From the NCBI RefSeq assembly GCF_036014015.1, contig NZ_CP107905.1, positions 9,982,001 through 10,046,000 on the forward strand: 64,000 nt of DNA, in the 5' to 3' direction. Of this stretch, positions 16,232 through 24,585 are shown piece by piece. The translations under genes and the position numbers were made by a program. This DNA is from Streptomyces sp. NBC_00457 (GTDB lineage: Bacteria > Actinomycetota > Actinomycetes > Streptomycetales > Streptomycetaceae). Under the pieces are notes generated by a model. The model made no database searches. It had not been told where the DNA came from and saw nothing but the letters and a program-made list of their open reading frames with translations. Positions within the stretch are counted from its first letter, which is position 1; each line of letters opens with the position of its first letter.

Positions 16232-17968
16232 TCAGTGGGAGTCGCGGGGGACTTCGTGGCCGCGGCTGCAGCGCAGGAAACCGAAGTCGGCTCCCTCGTC
16301 GGCCTGTCCGACGTGCTGGGTGTACAGCCAGGTGTAGCCGCTGGTGTACCGCGGTGCGGGCGTCTGCCACAGCTCACGGCGCCGCTGGAGTTCGGCGTCG
16401 GCCACGTCCAGCCGCAGGGTGCGGTTCGGGACGTCGAGGACGATCGGATCGCCGTCCCGCACCAGGGCGAGAGGGCCGCCGACGGCCGCCTCGGGGGCTA
16501 CGTGCAGCACCACGGTCCCGTACCCGGTACCGCTCATCCGGCCGTCGCAGACACGGACCATGTCCGTCACGCCCGCCTTGAGCAGCTTGGCGGGCAGCGG
16601 CACGTTGGCGACCTCGGGCATGCCGGGGTACCCCTTGGGGCCGGCGTTGCGGATGACGATGACGGTGTTCTCGTCGACGTCGAGTTCCGGGTCATCGGCG
16701 ACCGCGTGGTACGCCTCGGGGGAGTCGAAGACGCGTGCGGGGCCGCGGTGGGTGAGCAGGTGCGGTGACGCGGCCGACTGCTTGATCACCGCACCGTCGG
16801 GACACAGGTTGCCGCGCAGCACGGCGGTACCGGTCCCGGCCGGTTGGAACGGGACGTCGAGGCCGGTGATGACGTCCGCGCCGACGCGCTCGGCGTCCGC
16901 GACGTTCTCGGCGACGCCGTGGCCGGTGACGGTGATCTGATCGCCGTGGAGCAGTTCGCCCCGGAGCAGTTCGGCCATGACGGCGGGCAGCCCGCCCGCG
17001 TAGCAGAAGTCCTCCATCAGGTACCTGCCGCTGGGCATCAGATTGACCAGGGTCGGCACCACGCGGGCCAGTTCGTCGAAGTCCTCCAGGTCCAGGTCGA
17101 CGCCGACACGTCCGGCGAGCGCGGTGAGATGGATGATCGCGTTGGTGGAGCCGCCGATGGCCGCGTTGACCCGGATGGCGTTCTCGAAGGCTTCCCGGGT
17201 CAGGATCCGCGAGGGGCGCAGCTCCTCTTCCACCATCCGCACGATGCGCTGCCCCGCCGCCTGCGCGGTCTCCATCCGCCGGGAGTCGACGGCGGGCCAG
17301 GCCGCCGAGCCGGGGAGCTGCATGCCGAGTGCCTCAGCCATGCACGCCATGGTGGAGGCGGTGCCCATCGTCATGCAGTGGCCGTTGGAACGGGCCATGC
17401 AGCCTTCGGCGAAGAAGCACTCCTCCTGCGTCATCCGCCCAGTCTTGAGGTCTTCCTCGAACTTCCACACGTGGGTGCCGGACCCCACGTCCTGGCCTCG
17501 GTACTTGCCGTTGAGCATCGGCCCGCCGGTGACCATGACCGCGGGCAGGTCGACGCTGGCGGCGCCCATGAGCATGGCGGGCGTCGTCTTGTCGCAGCCG
17601 GAGAGCAGGACGACCCCGTCCAGCGGATTGGCCCGGATCAGCTCCTCGACCTCCATGGCCATGAGGTTGCGGTAGAGCATGGCGGTGGGGCGCATCAGGG
17701 TCTCGCCGGTGGCCATGGTCGGGAACTGGAGCGGGAAGCCGCCCGCCTGCCACACGCCGCGCTTGACCGCTTCGGCGACGCGTGTCAGATGGGCGTTGCA
17801 CGGGGCGAGTTCGGAGGCGCTGGTCGCGATGCCGATGACGGGACGCCCGTCGAACACCTCATGACCGAAGCCCTGGTTGCGCATCCAGGAGCGGTACACC
17901 ATCCCGCTGCGGCCTTGCGCGCCGAACCACGCCTGGCTGCGGCGGCTCGTCGTCTTCGCGTCCGTCAT
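16232..17968 (-). CDS. IlvD/Edd-family dehydratase (probable sugar-acid dehydratase)
   Basis: 578-aa dehydratase of the IlvD/Edd family. The iron-sulfur cluster cysteines are seen in ELAPCNAHL, VVLLSGCDKTTPAML and SNGHCMTMGTAST. Further family landmarks are IGGSTNAIIHL, the VTGGPMLNGKYRG loop and the C-terminal VRVCDGRMSGTGYGTVVLH. The pairing with an FAH-family gene and a FadR regulator favours an aldonate dehydratase such as L-arabinonate or D-xylonate dehydratase over dihydroxy-acid dehydratase of branched-chain synthesis. The ATG at 17968 follows an AGGAGCGGGAC site. First gene of the operon, divergent from the regulator. Confidence 0.85.
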   Translation of the reverse strand: MTDAKTTSRRSQAWFGAQGRSGMVYRSWMRNQGFGHEVFDGRPVIGIATSASELAPCNAHLTRVAEAVKRGVWQAGGFPLQFPTMATGETLMRPTAMLYRNLMAMEVEELIRANPLDGVVLLSGCDKTTPAMLMGAASVDLPAVMVTGGPMLNGKYRGQDVGSGTHVWKFEEDLKTGRMTQEECFFAEGCMARSNGHCMTMGTASTMACMAEALGMQLPGSAAWPAVDSRRMETAQAAGQRIVRMVEEELRPSRILTREAFENAIRVNAAIGGSTNAIIHLTALAGRVGVDLDLEDFDELARVVPTLVNLMPSGRYLMEDFCYAGGLPAVMAELLRGELLHGDQITVTGHGVAENVADAERVGADVITGLDVPFQPAGTGTAVLRGNLCPDGAVIKQSAASPHLLTHRGPARVFDSPEAYHAVADDPELDVDENTVIVIRNAGPKGYPGMPEVANVPLPAKLLKAGVTDMVRVCDGRMSGTGYGTVVLHVAPEAAVGGPLALVRDGDPIVLDVPNRTLRLDVADAELQRRRELWQTPAPRYTSGYTWLYTQHVGQADEGADFGFLRCSRGHEVPRDSH

Positions 17969-18022
17969 GTCCCGCTCCTGTGGCTCGTGTGCCGACCGGT
18001 GCGCGTTCCCGTAGGGTGAGAC

Positions 18023-18037
18023 AATCATTAAATGATT
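18023..18037. promoter_or_regulatory. FadR/GntR operator palindrome
   Basis: AATCATTAAATGATT is a perfect 7-1-7 inverted repeat in the 102-bp gap between the dehydratase and the FadR-type gene. Its AT richness stands out in this DNA, and it could control both divergent units. Confidence 0.7.
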
Positions 18038-18070
18038 CGATGAATGGCGTCCAGGGGGTGAACGAAGATC

Positions 18071-18787
18071 GTGGTGGTTTTCCGGACCAAGCATCAGCAA
18101 GTGGTCGACGAGCTGGGGCGGCGCATCGTCGGCGGTGCCTGGGAGCCGGGGGAGCCGCTGCCCGTCGAGGACGCGCTCGCCACCGAGATCGGCGTCAGCC
18201 GCGGCGGGCTGCGGGAGGCGGTCAAGGCTCTGGTGGCCAAGGGGATGCTGGAGGTACGCCCGCGTACGGGTACGCGCGTGCTGGCCCCGGAGCACTGGAA
18301 CCACCTGGACCGCGACGTGCTGCGCTGGCAACAGGCCGGAGATCCCTCGGCCTTACTGCGCGACACGGTTGAACTGCGCCGGATCGTCGAGCCGGAGGCC
18401 GCCCGGCTCGCCGCCGACCGGGCCCGGCCGGATGACGTGCGCGCCCTGTACGACCTGCTGGCGGCCATGGAGGCCGCGGCGGCGAGGCCCGGGCGCGGCG
18501 GCTACGTCGAGGCCGACATCGCCTTCCACCGCGCTCTGCTGGACGCGAGTGGCAACCGCCTGCTCGGCTCCCTGGGTCGCGCGGTCGACATCGCGCTGGA
18601 ACACAGCTTCCACGTCAGCACCCAGACACCCGGCGCCGTCGAGGCCTCGCTGCCGGCTCACCGCGCCCTCGTGGACGCGGTGGCGGCCGGTGATCCCGCG
18701 GCGGCGTCGGCGGCCGTGCTGTCGATCATCGAAGCGGCCGAACGGGAGATCGCCGAGTCGCCGGGGTTGCGGCGGGCCCCCGGTTGA
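18071..18787 (+). CDS. FadR-subfamily GntR regulator with a TTA codon
   Basis: 238-aa GntR/FadR regulator. The N-terminal winged helix (10-75) has DELGRRIVGGAWEPGEPLP, VSRGGLREAVKAL and EVRPRTGTRVLAPE; the C-terminal FCD domain (90-225) has the metal-binding pattern DIAFHRALLDASGN, LPAHRALVDAV. FCD regulators often bind sugar acids, fitting the divergent dehydratase/FAH operon. Codon 95 (18353-18355) is TTA, so translation should need the bldA leucine tRNA. The GTG at 18071 is used; a second in-frame GTG directly follows. A perfect palindrome sits about 35 bp upstream. Confidence 0.88.
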   Translation: MVVFRTKHQQVVDELGRRIVGGAWEPGEPLPVEDALATEIGVSRGGLREAVKALVAKGMLEVRPRTGTRVLAPEHWNHLDRDVLRWQQAGDPSALLRDTVELRRIVEPEAARLAADRARPDDVRALYDLLAAMEAAAARPGRGGYVEADIAFHRALLDASGNRLLGSLGRAVDIALEHSFHVSTQTPGAVEASLPAHRALVDAVAAGDPAAASAAVLSIIEAAEREIAESPGLRRAPG

Positions 18788-18835
18788 GTGGTCACCACCG
18801 CCTCGGGGCTGCTTGAAGCTACCCGATCACCCCAC

Positions 18836-21208
18836 CTAGCCGGCGTCCTGCTCGAACGTGGCGTGGAGGCGCCGCGTGTGATCCACGTGGCGCTCGGCCC
18901 CGGTCAGCGTGACCCTGGCCGTCAGGCGTGGACCCGCGCTGGACGCGGCCAACCGCACTTCCAGTTCGCCCGGTTCGACCACCCGCCGACCGTCGCGTCC
19001 GGTGAAGGCGGCGAGGTCGGCCGGGACCGTGACATGGATGCGGCGGGCCTCGCCCGGCCTCAGCTCGAGTCGGGTGTAGCCGACGAGGCGCTGCACCGGC
19101 TGGACGACGGAGGCGACCGGGTCGTGCAGATAGAGCTGGACGACCTCGGCGCCTGGCCGTTCGCCGGTGTTGCGGACAGTGAAGGTGAGGGTGAACTCGC
19201 CGTCTGTCGGGGCCTCTTGGACGTCCATGATCAGGTCTGCCCAGTCGAACCGCGTATAGGACAGGCCATGGCCGAAGGAGAACGCCGGGGTCGGGTCGAT
19301 GTTGGACACCTCGCTGGCGTGCGCGAGCCGCGCGCCGAGGTACGTGGCCGGCTGGGAGCCCGGCCCACGCGGCACGCTGACCGGGAGACGTCCGGAGGGA
19401 TTGATACGGCCGCTGAGCACCCCGGCAATCGCGTGAGTGCCCTCCTCACCCGGGAAGAAGGACTGCACGATCGCAGCGGACTCGTCCACGGCCCGGCCAA
19501 GGGCGTACGGCCGTCCCGCGAGCAGCACGGTGACCACGGGCGTCCCCGCGTCGAGCAGGGTGTCGAGCAGTTGCTGCTGCGCACCGGGCAGGACCAGCGC
19601 CTCGGCGTCACATCCCTCGCCGCTGGTGCCCTGCCCGAAGAGCCCGGCACGGTCGCCGAGCACCACCACGGCGACATCGGCCTCGCCGGCCACCCGGGCG
19701 GCTTCGCGGATGCCGGAGAGGTCTCCGTCGTCGATTCCGGTGCCGCGGGCGACCGTGATCTCGGCGTCGGGAAACTCGACGGCGAGAGTGTCGCGCAGCG
19801 TGGGCAGCTCGATGCCGAGCGGGGTCCCGGGGTGGCGCACGCCGATGTGCTGGGGGAAGGAGTAGCAGCCCAGCACCGCTGTGGGCTCGGTCGCGTTGGG
19901 GCCGATCAGAGCGATGCGGCGCGGCCGGGCCAGTGGCAGAGTGCCGTCGTTGGTGAGCAGGATGACCGCCTTCTCGGCGATTTTCCGGGCCAGTTGACGG
20001 TTCTCGGGCCGGTCCAGGTCGACCTTGCCGCGCAGGGCGTCCGGGTCGTCGAGGTCCGCGCCGTCGAGCGCGTCCGGTGTGGGGTTCCAGTCGGGGTCGA
20101 GCAGGCCGAGCATCGCCTTCTGGAGGAGAACGCGGCGCACAGCGCGGTCGATGAGCCTTTCCGGTACGCGGCCCTCGGTGACGGCCTCCACGAGGGGTGT
20201 GCCGAAGGTCTTGACGTTGGGCAGTTCGACGTCGACGCCCGCTGTGAGTGCGGTGCCGGCGGCGTCGGCCCAATCGGCCGCGATGCCGTGCAGGGTCTTG
20301 AGGAAGGCGACGCCGAAGTAGTCGGAGACGACGGTGCCGTCGAAACCCCAGGTGTCACGGAGCAATCCGGTCAGCAGGTGCTCGTCGGCGGCGGCGGGAA
20401 TGCCGTCGGTGTCGGTGTAGGAGTGCATCACGGACCGGGCACCGCTCTCGCGGACGGCCATCTCGAAGGGGGGCAGCAGGACATCGGCCAGCTCGCGGGC
20501 GCCCACGGAGGAGGGAGCGAGGTTACGGCCGGCGCGAGAGGCCGAGTAGCCGACGAAGTGCTTGAGGGTGGCGACGATCCCGGCGGACTCTAGGCCCTGC
20601 ACGTACGCCGTGCCGATGGTGCCGACGAGGTACGGGTCCTCGCCGATGGTCTCCTCGACCCGGCCCCAGCGGGCGTCACGCACGACATCCAGGACGGGCG
20701 CGAGTCCCTGGTGGACGCCGACCGCACGCATGTCGCGGCCGATGGCGGCGGCCATGCGCCGCACCGTGTCCGGATCGAAGGTGGCGCCCCAGGACAGCGG
20801 AACGGGGTAGGCCGTCGCCCCCCAGGCGGCGAAGCCGGCCAGACACTCGTCATGCGCGAGAGCGGGGATGCCGAACCGGTTCGTGGCGGCGATACGTCTC
20901 TGGGTGCGGGCCAGGGAGAGCGCGCCCAGGGCGGGGTCGACCGGAACCGTGCCGAAGGGCCGGGTCAGCTGGCCCAGTCCGTCGGGCAGGAGCGCGTCGA
21001 GATCGACGGCCTCCTCCATGTCGTGCTGATGGGGGGCCACTTCACCGCCCTGATCGGAGGCGCCCACCCACACTCCGTACAGCTGGGCGGTCTTCTCCTG
21101 AAGGGTCATCGCGTCGATCAGGGCGTCGACTCTCGCGGTGACGGAAACGGTGGGGTCGCTCCAGAGGGAGATTCCGGCGGCGTTCTCTACAGCCACGTTG
21201 GCGTTCAC
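18836..21208 (-). CDS. Glycoside hydrolase family 3 beta-glucosidase/xylosidase
   Basis: 790-aa GH3 enzyme with no signal peptide, so it acts on imported oligosaccharides. The N-terminal barrel includes VATLKHFVGYSASRAGRNLAP and the nucleophile in TVVSDYFGV. The C-terminal alpha/beta sandwich carries IALIGPNATEPTAVLGCYS, and a fibronectin-III-like end (TVRNTGERPGAEVVQLYLHD) follows. All three usual GH3 parts are present. The substrate may be a beta-glucoside or beta-xyloside. It lies 16 bp after the second permease gene, so it is the last gene of the sugar-import operon. Confidence 0.9.
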   Translation of the reverse strand: MNANVAVENAAGISLWSDPTVSVTARVDALIDAMTLQEKTAQLYGVWVGASDQGGEVAPHQHDMEEAVDLDALLPDGLGQLTRPFGTVPVDPALGALSLARTQRRIAATNRFGIPALAHDECLAGFAAWGATAYPVPLSWGATFDPDTVRRMAAAIGRDMRAVGVHQGLAPVLDVVRDARWGRVEETIGEDPYLVGTIGTAYVQGLESAGIVATLKHFVGYSASRAGRNLAPSSVGARELADVLLPPFEMAVRESGARSVMHSYTDTDGIPAAADEHLLTGLLRDTWGFDGTVVSDYFGVAFLKTLHGIAADWADAAGTALTAGVDVELPNVKTFGTPLVEAVTEGRVPERLIDRAVRRVLLQKAMLGLLDPDWNPTPDALDGADLDDPDALRGKVDLDRPENRQLARKIAEKAVILLTNDGTLPLARPRRIALIGPNATEPTAVLGCYSFPQHIGVRHPGTPLGIELPTLRDTLAVEFPDAEITVARGTGIDDGDLSGIREAARVAGEADVAVVVLGDRAGLFGQGTSGEGCDAEALVLPGAQQQLLDTLLDAGTPVVTVLLAGRPYALGRAVDESAAIVQSFFPGEEGTHAIAGVLSGRINPSGRLPVSVPRGPGSQPATYLGARLAHASEVSNIDPTPAFSFGHGLSYTRFDWADLIMDVQEAPTDGEFTLTFTVRNTGERPGAEVVQLYLHDPVASVVQPVQRLVGYTRLELRPGEARRIHVTVPADLAAFTGRDGRRVVEPGELEVRLAASSAGPRLTARVTLTGAERHVDHTRRLHATFEQDAG

Positions 21209-21224
21209 TTTCCTCCCACGCCCA

Positions 21225-22118
21225 TCATCGGCTGAATCCTGCGGTCAGACCGCTCAGCAGCTGACGGCGGCCGAACGCGTACAGGATGATCAGGGGCAGG
21301 GTGGTGAGGACGACGGCGGCCAGGATGGCCGGGACGTTGACCCCGTACTCGCCCTGGAAGGTCCACAGCGCGAGCGGCAGGGTCCGCTGGGACGGGCTCT
21401 GGGTGAGGATCAGCGGCAGCAGGAATCCGTTCCAGATGGTCAGAGCGTTGAAGATGGTCACGGTGAGGATGGCCGGGCGGGTGAGCGGCGCCGCCAGGCG
21501 CCACAGCGTCCCCCACTCGGTGGCTCCGTCCACCCGCATCGAGTCGAACAGCTCCTTGGGCACGTCGCGGATGAAGTTGGCGAGGATCAGCACGGACAGC
21601 GGGATGGCGAAGGCGATCGACGGCAGGATCAGCGCCAGCAGGCTGTCGTACAGCTGCAGCTTGATGATGATCAGATAGACCGGGATGGCCGTCGCCTGCA
21701 ACGGGATGGCGAGGCCCATGAGGAACATGCCGTTCACCACGCGCAGGAACCGCATGCGCCAGCCGCGCACGATGGCGTAGGCGGCCATGAAGGAGACCGC
21801 GACCGCCGGCACCACCGCGCCGACCGTGACCACGACGCTGTTCACGAAGTAGCTGATGAAGTCGGACTCGAGGACCAGCTCGTAGTTGTCCAGTGTGGGG
21901 TCGGTCGGCGGCGCCAGCGGGTTGGTCGCGTAGTAGTTGCTCCGGGCTTTGAGACTGGTGATGAGGATCCAGTAGAGGGGTACGACGACGACGGCGAGCC
22001 AGAGCCATCCGGCCAGACCGCCGAGCCAGTTGCGCCGACGGGTGGTCGCACCGGGGCGTTGCCCCCGCTCGCGTGGGAGGGTCTTCTGCGGTTGCGGCTC
22101 GGTCAGCGTGGTGGTCAT
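21225..22118 (-). CDS. Carbohydrate ABC transporter permease (MalG type)
   Basis: 297-aa inner-membrane permease with about six helices (for example WLWLAVVVVPLYWILITSL). The ATPase-docking EAA loop is visible as EAA-like FDSMRVDGATEWGTLWRLAAPLTRPAI. The N-terminus is cytoplasmic and basic. The start at 22118 has a GGGAGC site; the upstream gene ends 2 bp away. It pairs with the MalF-type permease and binding protein. No ATPase gene is encoded nearby; Streptomyces commonly supply the shared MsiK ATPase from elsewhere. Confidence 0.9.
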   Translation of the reverse strand: MTTTLTEPQPQKTLPRERGQRPGATTRRRNWLGGLAGWLWLAVVVVPLYWILITSLKARSNYYATNPLAPPTDPTLDNYELVLESDFISYFVNSVVVTVGAVVPAVAVSFMAAYAIVRGWRMRFLRVVNGMFLMGLAIPLQATAIPVYLIIIKLQLYDSLLALILPSIAFAIPLSVLILANFIRDVPKELFDSMRVDGATEWGTLWRLAAPLTRPAILTVTIFNALTIWNGFLLPLILTQSPSQRTLPLALWTFQGEYGVNVPAILAAVVLTTLPLIILYAFGRRQLLSGLTAGFSR

Positions 22119-22119
22119 G

Positions 22120-23022
22120 TCAGGCTCCCTCAAGCTGGCTCTCACCGGCGTCCCGGCCTCCGAGCCGGCGCAGCAGCAGGGCGATGGCGAGGCCCATCAG
22201 GACGAGGATGACCGCGATGGCGCTGGCCGGCCCCATCAGGTCGGCCTGGAAGCCGCGTTTGTACATGTCCAGCGCGAGGACCCGGGTGGCGTCTCCGGGG
22301 CCGCCCTCGGTCAGCACGAAGATGAGGTCGAAGAAGGTGAGCGACCCGATCACCATCAGCGTCGACGAGGTGATGATGGTGTATTTGAGCTGGGGCAGCG
22401 TGATGCTGAAGAACTGGCGGATCCGCCCGGCGCCGTCCAGCTGTGCGGCCTCGTACAGGGAATGCGGGATCTGCTGGACGCCCCCCTGGTAGATCAGCGA
22501 GTGGAACGGGACGAACTGCCAGGAGACGACGAAGACGACGACGCCGAAGGCGAGCCAGGGGCGCCCCAGCCAGTCCTTGCTGAGCCACTCGGAACCCAGC
22601 CCGGCGCCCAGCCCGAAGTTGGGGTCCAGCAGCGCCCGGTACGCGACCGCGATCGCCGCGGAGCTGAGCAGGAGCGGCACGAAGTAGATCAGGCTCAGCA
22701 CCGCGCGGTAGCGCTGGCGGCCCGCCAGGAACGTGCCGAGCAGAATGCTCGCCGGTGTCTGAACCGCCCAGGACACGGCCATCACCAGGAACGTCACCCA
22801 GAGGGCATGCGGCAGCCCGGGGTCGGTGAGCACCGCACGCCAACTGGTCAGCCCGGACGGGTGGATGGTGCCGATCCCGTCCCACGTCGTGAAGCTCAGC
22901 ACGAAGACGCCGACGAGCGGGACGACGGCGAAGCCGACGAAGAACAGCAGCGCCGGCACGGCCAGCCAGGGGAGGATGCCGCGCCGGCCCTCGCGCCCCG
23001 TGGAGCTCGTGAGTGCGCTCAC
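22120..23022 (-). CDS. Carbohydrate ABC transporter permease (MalF type)
   Basis: 300-aa permease with about six membrane helices (LPWLAVPALLFFVGFAVVPL, LIYFVPLLLSSAAIAVAY, AIAVILVLMGLAIALLL). The EAA loop is YEAAQLDGAGRIRQFFSITLPQL, where the ATPase docks. The start is a GTG at 23022 overlapping the TGA of the binding-protein gene (GTGA), indicating coupled translation. It forms the channel with the MalG-type partner. Confidence 0.9.
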   Translation of the reverse strand: MSALTSSTGREGRRGILPWLAVPALLFFVGFAVVPLVGVFVLSFTTWDGIGTIHPSGLTSWRAVLTDPGLPHALWVTFLVMAVSWAVQTPASILLGTFLAGRQRYRAVLSLIYFVPLLLSSAAIAVAYRALLDPNFGLGAGLGSEWLSKDWLGRPWLAFGVVVFVVSWQFVPFHSLIYQGGVQQIPHSLYEAAQLDGAGRIRQFFSITLPQLKYTIITSSTLMVIGSLTFFDLIFVLTEGGPGDATRVLALDMYKRGFQADLMGPASAIAVILVLMGLAIALLLRRLGGRDAGESQLEGA

Positions 23023-24335
23023 TTGCCGATGACCTTGTTGAGATTCTCGGTGAACTGCCGCGGCGAGATGGACAGTTGGAACAGCTTGGCGATGTTGTCA
23101 AGCAGCGTCTCGGCGGCCGTCGGGCTGAGCGCCTGGTCCCAGGACTGGCCGAACGACTTCGCGTTGCTGGCGATGCCGTAGACGAACTCCAGGAACTCGG
23201 AGCTCTCGGATTCGGCCAGCAGCTTCTCCGAGCCCTTCCGGATCGGCACCGCCCCGGTCTCGATCCACTCCTTCACCTCGTCGTCCGTGAGGACGCCGGT
23301 GGCGAAGAAGTCCTTCGCGATCTTCTTCTGCTCGGCGCTGGCCTTCGAGGAGATGGACAGGTACTGGGCGGGGTTGCCGACGGAGTTGCCCGGATCGCCC
23401 TTGCCGCCGTCGACGGGTGGGAAGTTCATGAAACCGAGGCCGTCGCCGGAGACGAAGTCTCCGCCCTCGGTCTGCTGGATGCCGTACGACCAGGAGCCGT
23501 GCAGCATCATCGCGGCCTTGTCGGTGTAGAGCAGCGCCTGGTCGGCGTTGGAGTCCGCGGTGATCGAGGAGAAGCCCTTGATGAATCCGTCCGCCTTGAC
23601 CAGGTCCTGCACCTTGGTCAGCGCCTCGATGGCGGCCGGGTGGGACCAGGCGTTCTTCTCGCCGTCGAAGACGGCCTGGAACACCTCGGGGCCGCCGATG
23701 CGGTCGAACAGGAACTCCAGCCACATCATGTTCGTCCACCGGGACTGGCCGCCGAGGGAGAACGGCGCTATGCCCTCCGCGTTGAGCTTGGGCACCAGGG
23801 CCATGATGTCGTCCCAGGACTGGGGCGGCTCCACGCCGACGTCGTCGAAGACCCTCTTGTTGTAGAACAGGACGATCGGCTCCACGCTCTCGAACGGCAT
23901 CGCGTAGATCTTGCCGTCGACGGTCGCCGCGCCGAACGACGACGGGAAGAGCCGGTTCTTGATCTCGGGGTTCTCGTCGAACCACGGCGTGAGGTCGTCG
24001 ACCTGGTCGGACTCCACGTAGGTGCGCAGCGTGCCGCCGCCCCACCCCCAGATGATGGTGGGCGCCTTCCCGGCGCCGATGGCGGTCTTGATCTTCGTCT
24101 TGTAGGCGTCGTTCTCGAAGGTGGTGACCTCGATCTGCCCCTTGGGGTTGGCCTCGTTGAACCGCTCCACCGCACCGGTCCTGACGCCCTCCTGGGGCAT
24201 GCCGCTCAGGTGCCAGTACGTGGCCTTGCCGCCGCCCTTGCTGGGACCCGACGAGCCGCAGGCCGTCAGCGCCGCGGAGACCGGCACGGCGGCGGCCATG
24301 CCGAGGAGGGTACGTCGAGAGAGGGGTATCTCCAT
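23019..24335 (-). CDS. Tat-dependent lipoprotein sugar-binding protein of ABC importer
   Basis: 438-aa extracellular binding protein, family 1. The signal has a twin-arginine start (SRRTLLG) and a lipobox (LTACGSSG), so it is a Tat-exported lipoprotein. The mature part has the solute-binding fold: YWHLSGMPQEG, the family signature WTNMMWLEFLFDRIGGP and MMLHGSWSYGIQ. It captures a sugar, probably an oligosaccharide hydrolysed by the GH3 enzyme two genes on. The ATG at 24335 has a GGAGAAC site. A perfect LacI-type palindrome lies 56 bp upstream. Confidence 0.9.
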   Translation of the reverse strand: MEIPLSRRTLLGMAAAVPVSAALTACGSSGPSKGGGKATYWHLSGMPQEGVRTGAVERFNEANPKGQIEVTTFENDAYKTKIKTAIGAGKAPTIIWGWGGGTLRTYVESDQVDDLTPWFDENPEIKNRLFPSSFGAATVDGKIYAMPFESVEPIVLFYNKRVFDDVGVEPPQSWDDIMALVPKLNAEGIAPFSLGGQSRWTNMMWLEFLFDRIGGPEVFQAVFDGEKNAWSHPAAIEALTKVQDLVKADGFIKGFSSITADSNADQALLYTDKAAMMLHGSWSYGIQQTEGGDFVSGDGLGFMNFPPVDGGKGDPGNSVGNPAQYLSISSKASAEQKKIAKDFFATGVLTDDEVKEWIETGAVPIRKGSEKLLAESESSEFLEFVYGIASNAKSFGQSWDQALSPTAAETLLDNIAKLFQLSISPRQFTENLNKVIGK

Positions 24336-24390
24336 GTCTGTTCTCCGCACTCGAGAGCCACCGGCTACTCGTGAGTCGTGGTGAAAGGTT

Positions 24391-24406
24391 TTCGAAACGT
24401 TTCGAA
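24391..24406. promoter_or_regulatory. LacI-type operator 1 (sugar operon)
   Basis: TTCGAAACGTTTCGAA is a perfect 16-bp palindrome with the CGAAACGTTTCG core common for LacI-family sites. It lies in front of the binding-protein gene, where it would block transcription of the importer/GH3 operon. Confidence 0.8.
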
Positions 24407-24512
24407 ACTTCCCTTTTCGAGCCAGCTCGTTGTGCCTGTGCGTGCAAACTAGATTTCCGGCTGACGGCCTGTCAAGGTATGTGCAGCCACGCTCGAAAAG
24501 TCTTGGGAGAGA

Positions 24513-24526
24513 CCGAAACATTTCGG
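24513..24526. promoter_or_regulatory. LacI-type operator 2 (regulator gene)
   Basis: CCGAAACATTTCGG is a near-palindrome sharing the CGAAAC/TTTCG half-sites with operator 1. It lies 60 bp before the LacI gene start, so it is a likely autoregulatory site. Confidence 0.65.
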
Positions 24527-24585
24527 AGGTAAGGGCAGGTAGAGTGCGGCTCACTACACCGGTGGACGTACTGCTGGAGGAACCG

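Noticed and set aside
24430..24585. N-terminal extension of the LacI protein
   Set aside because: It would cover operator 2, has no helix-turn-helix sequence, and a GGAGG site fits ATG 24586.
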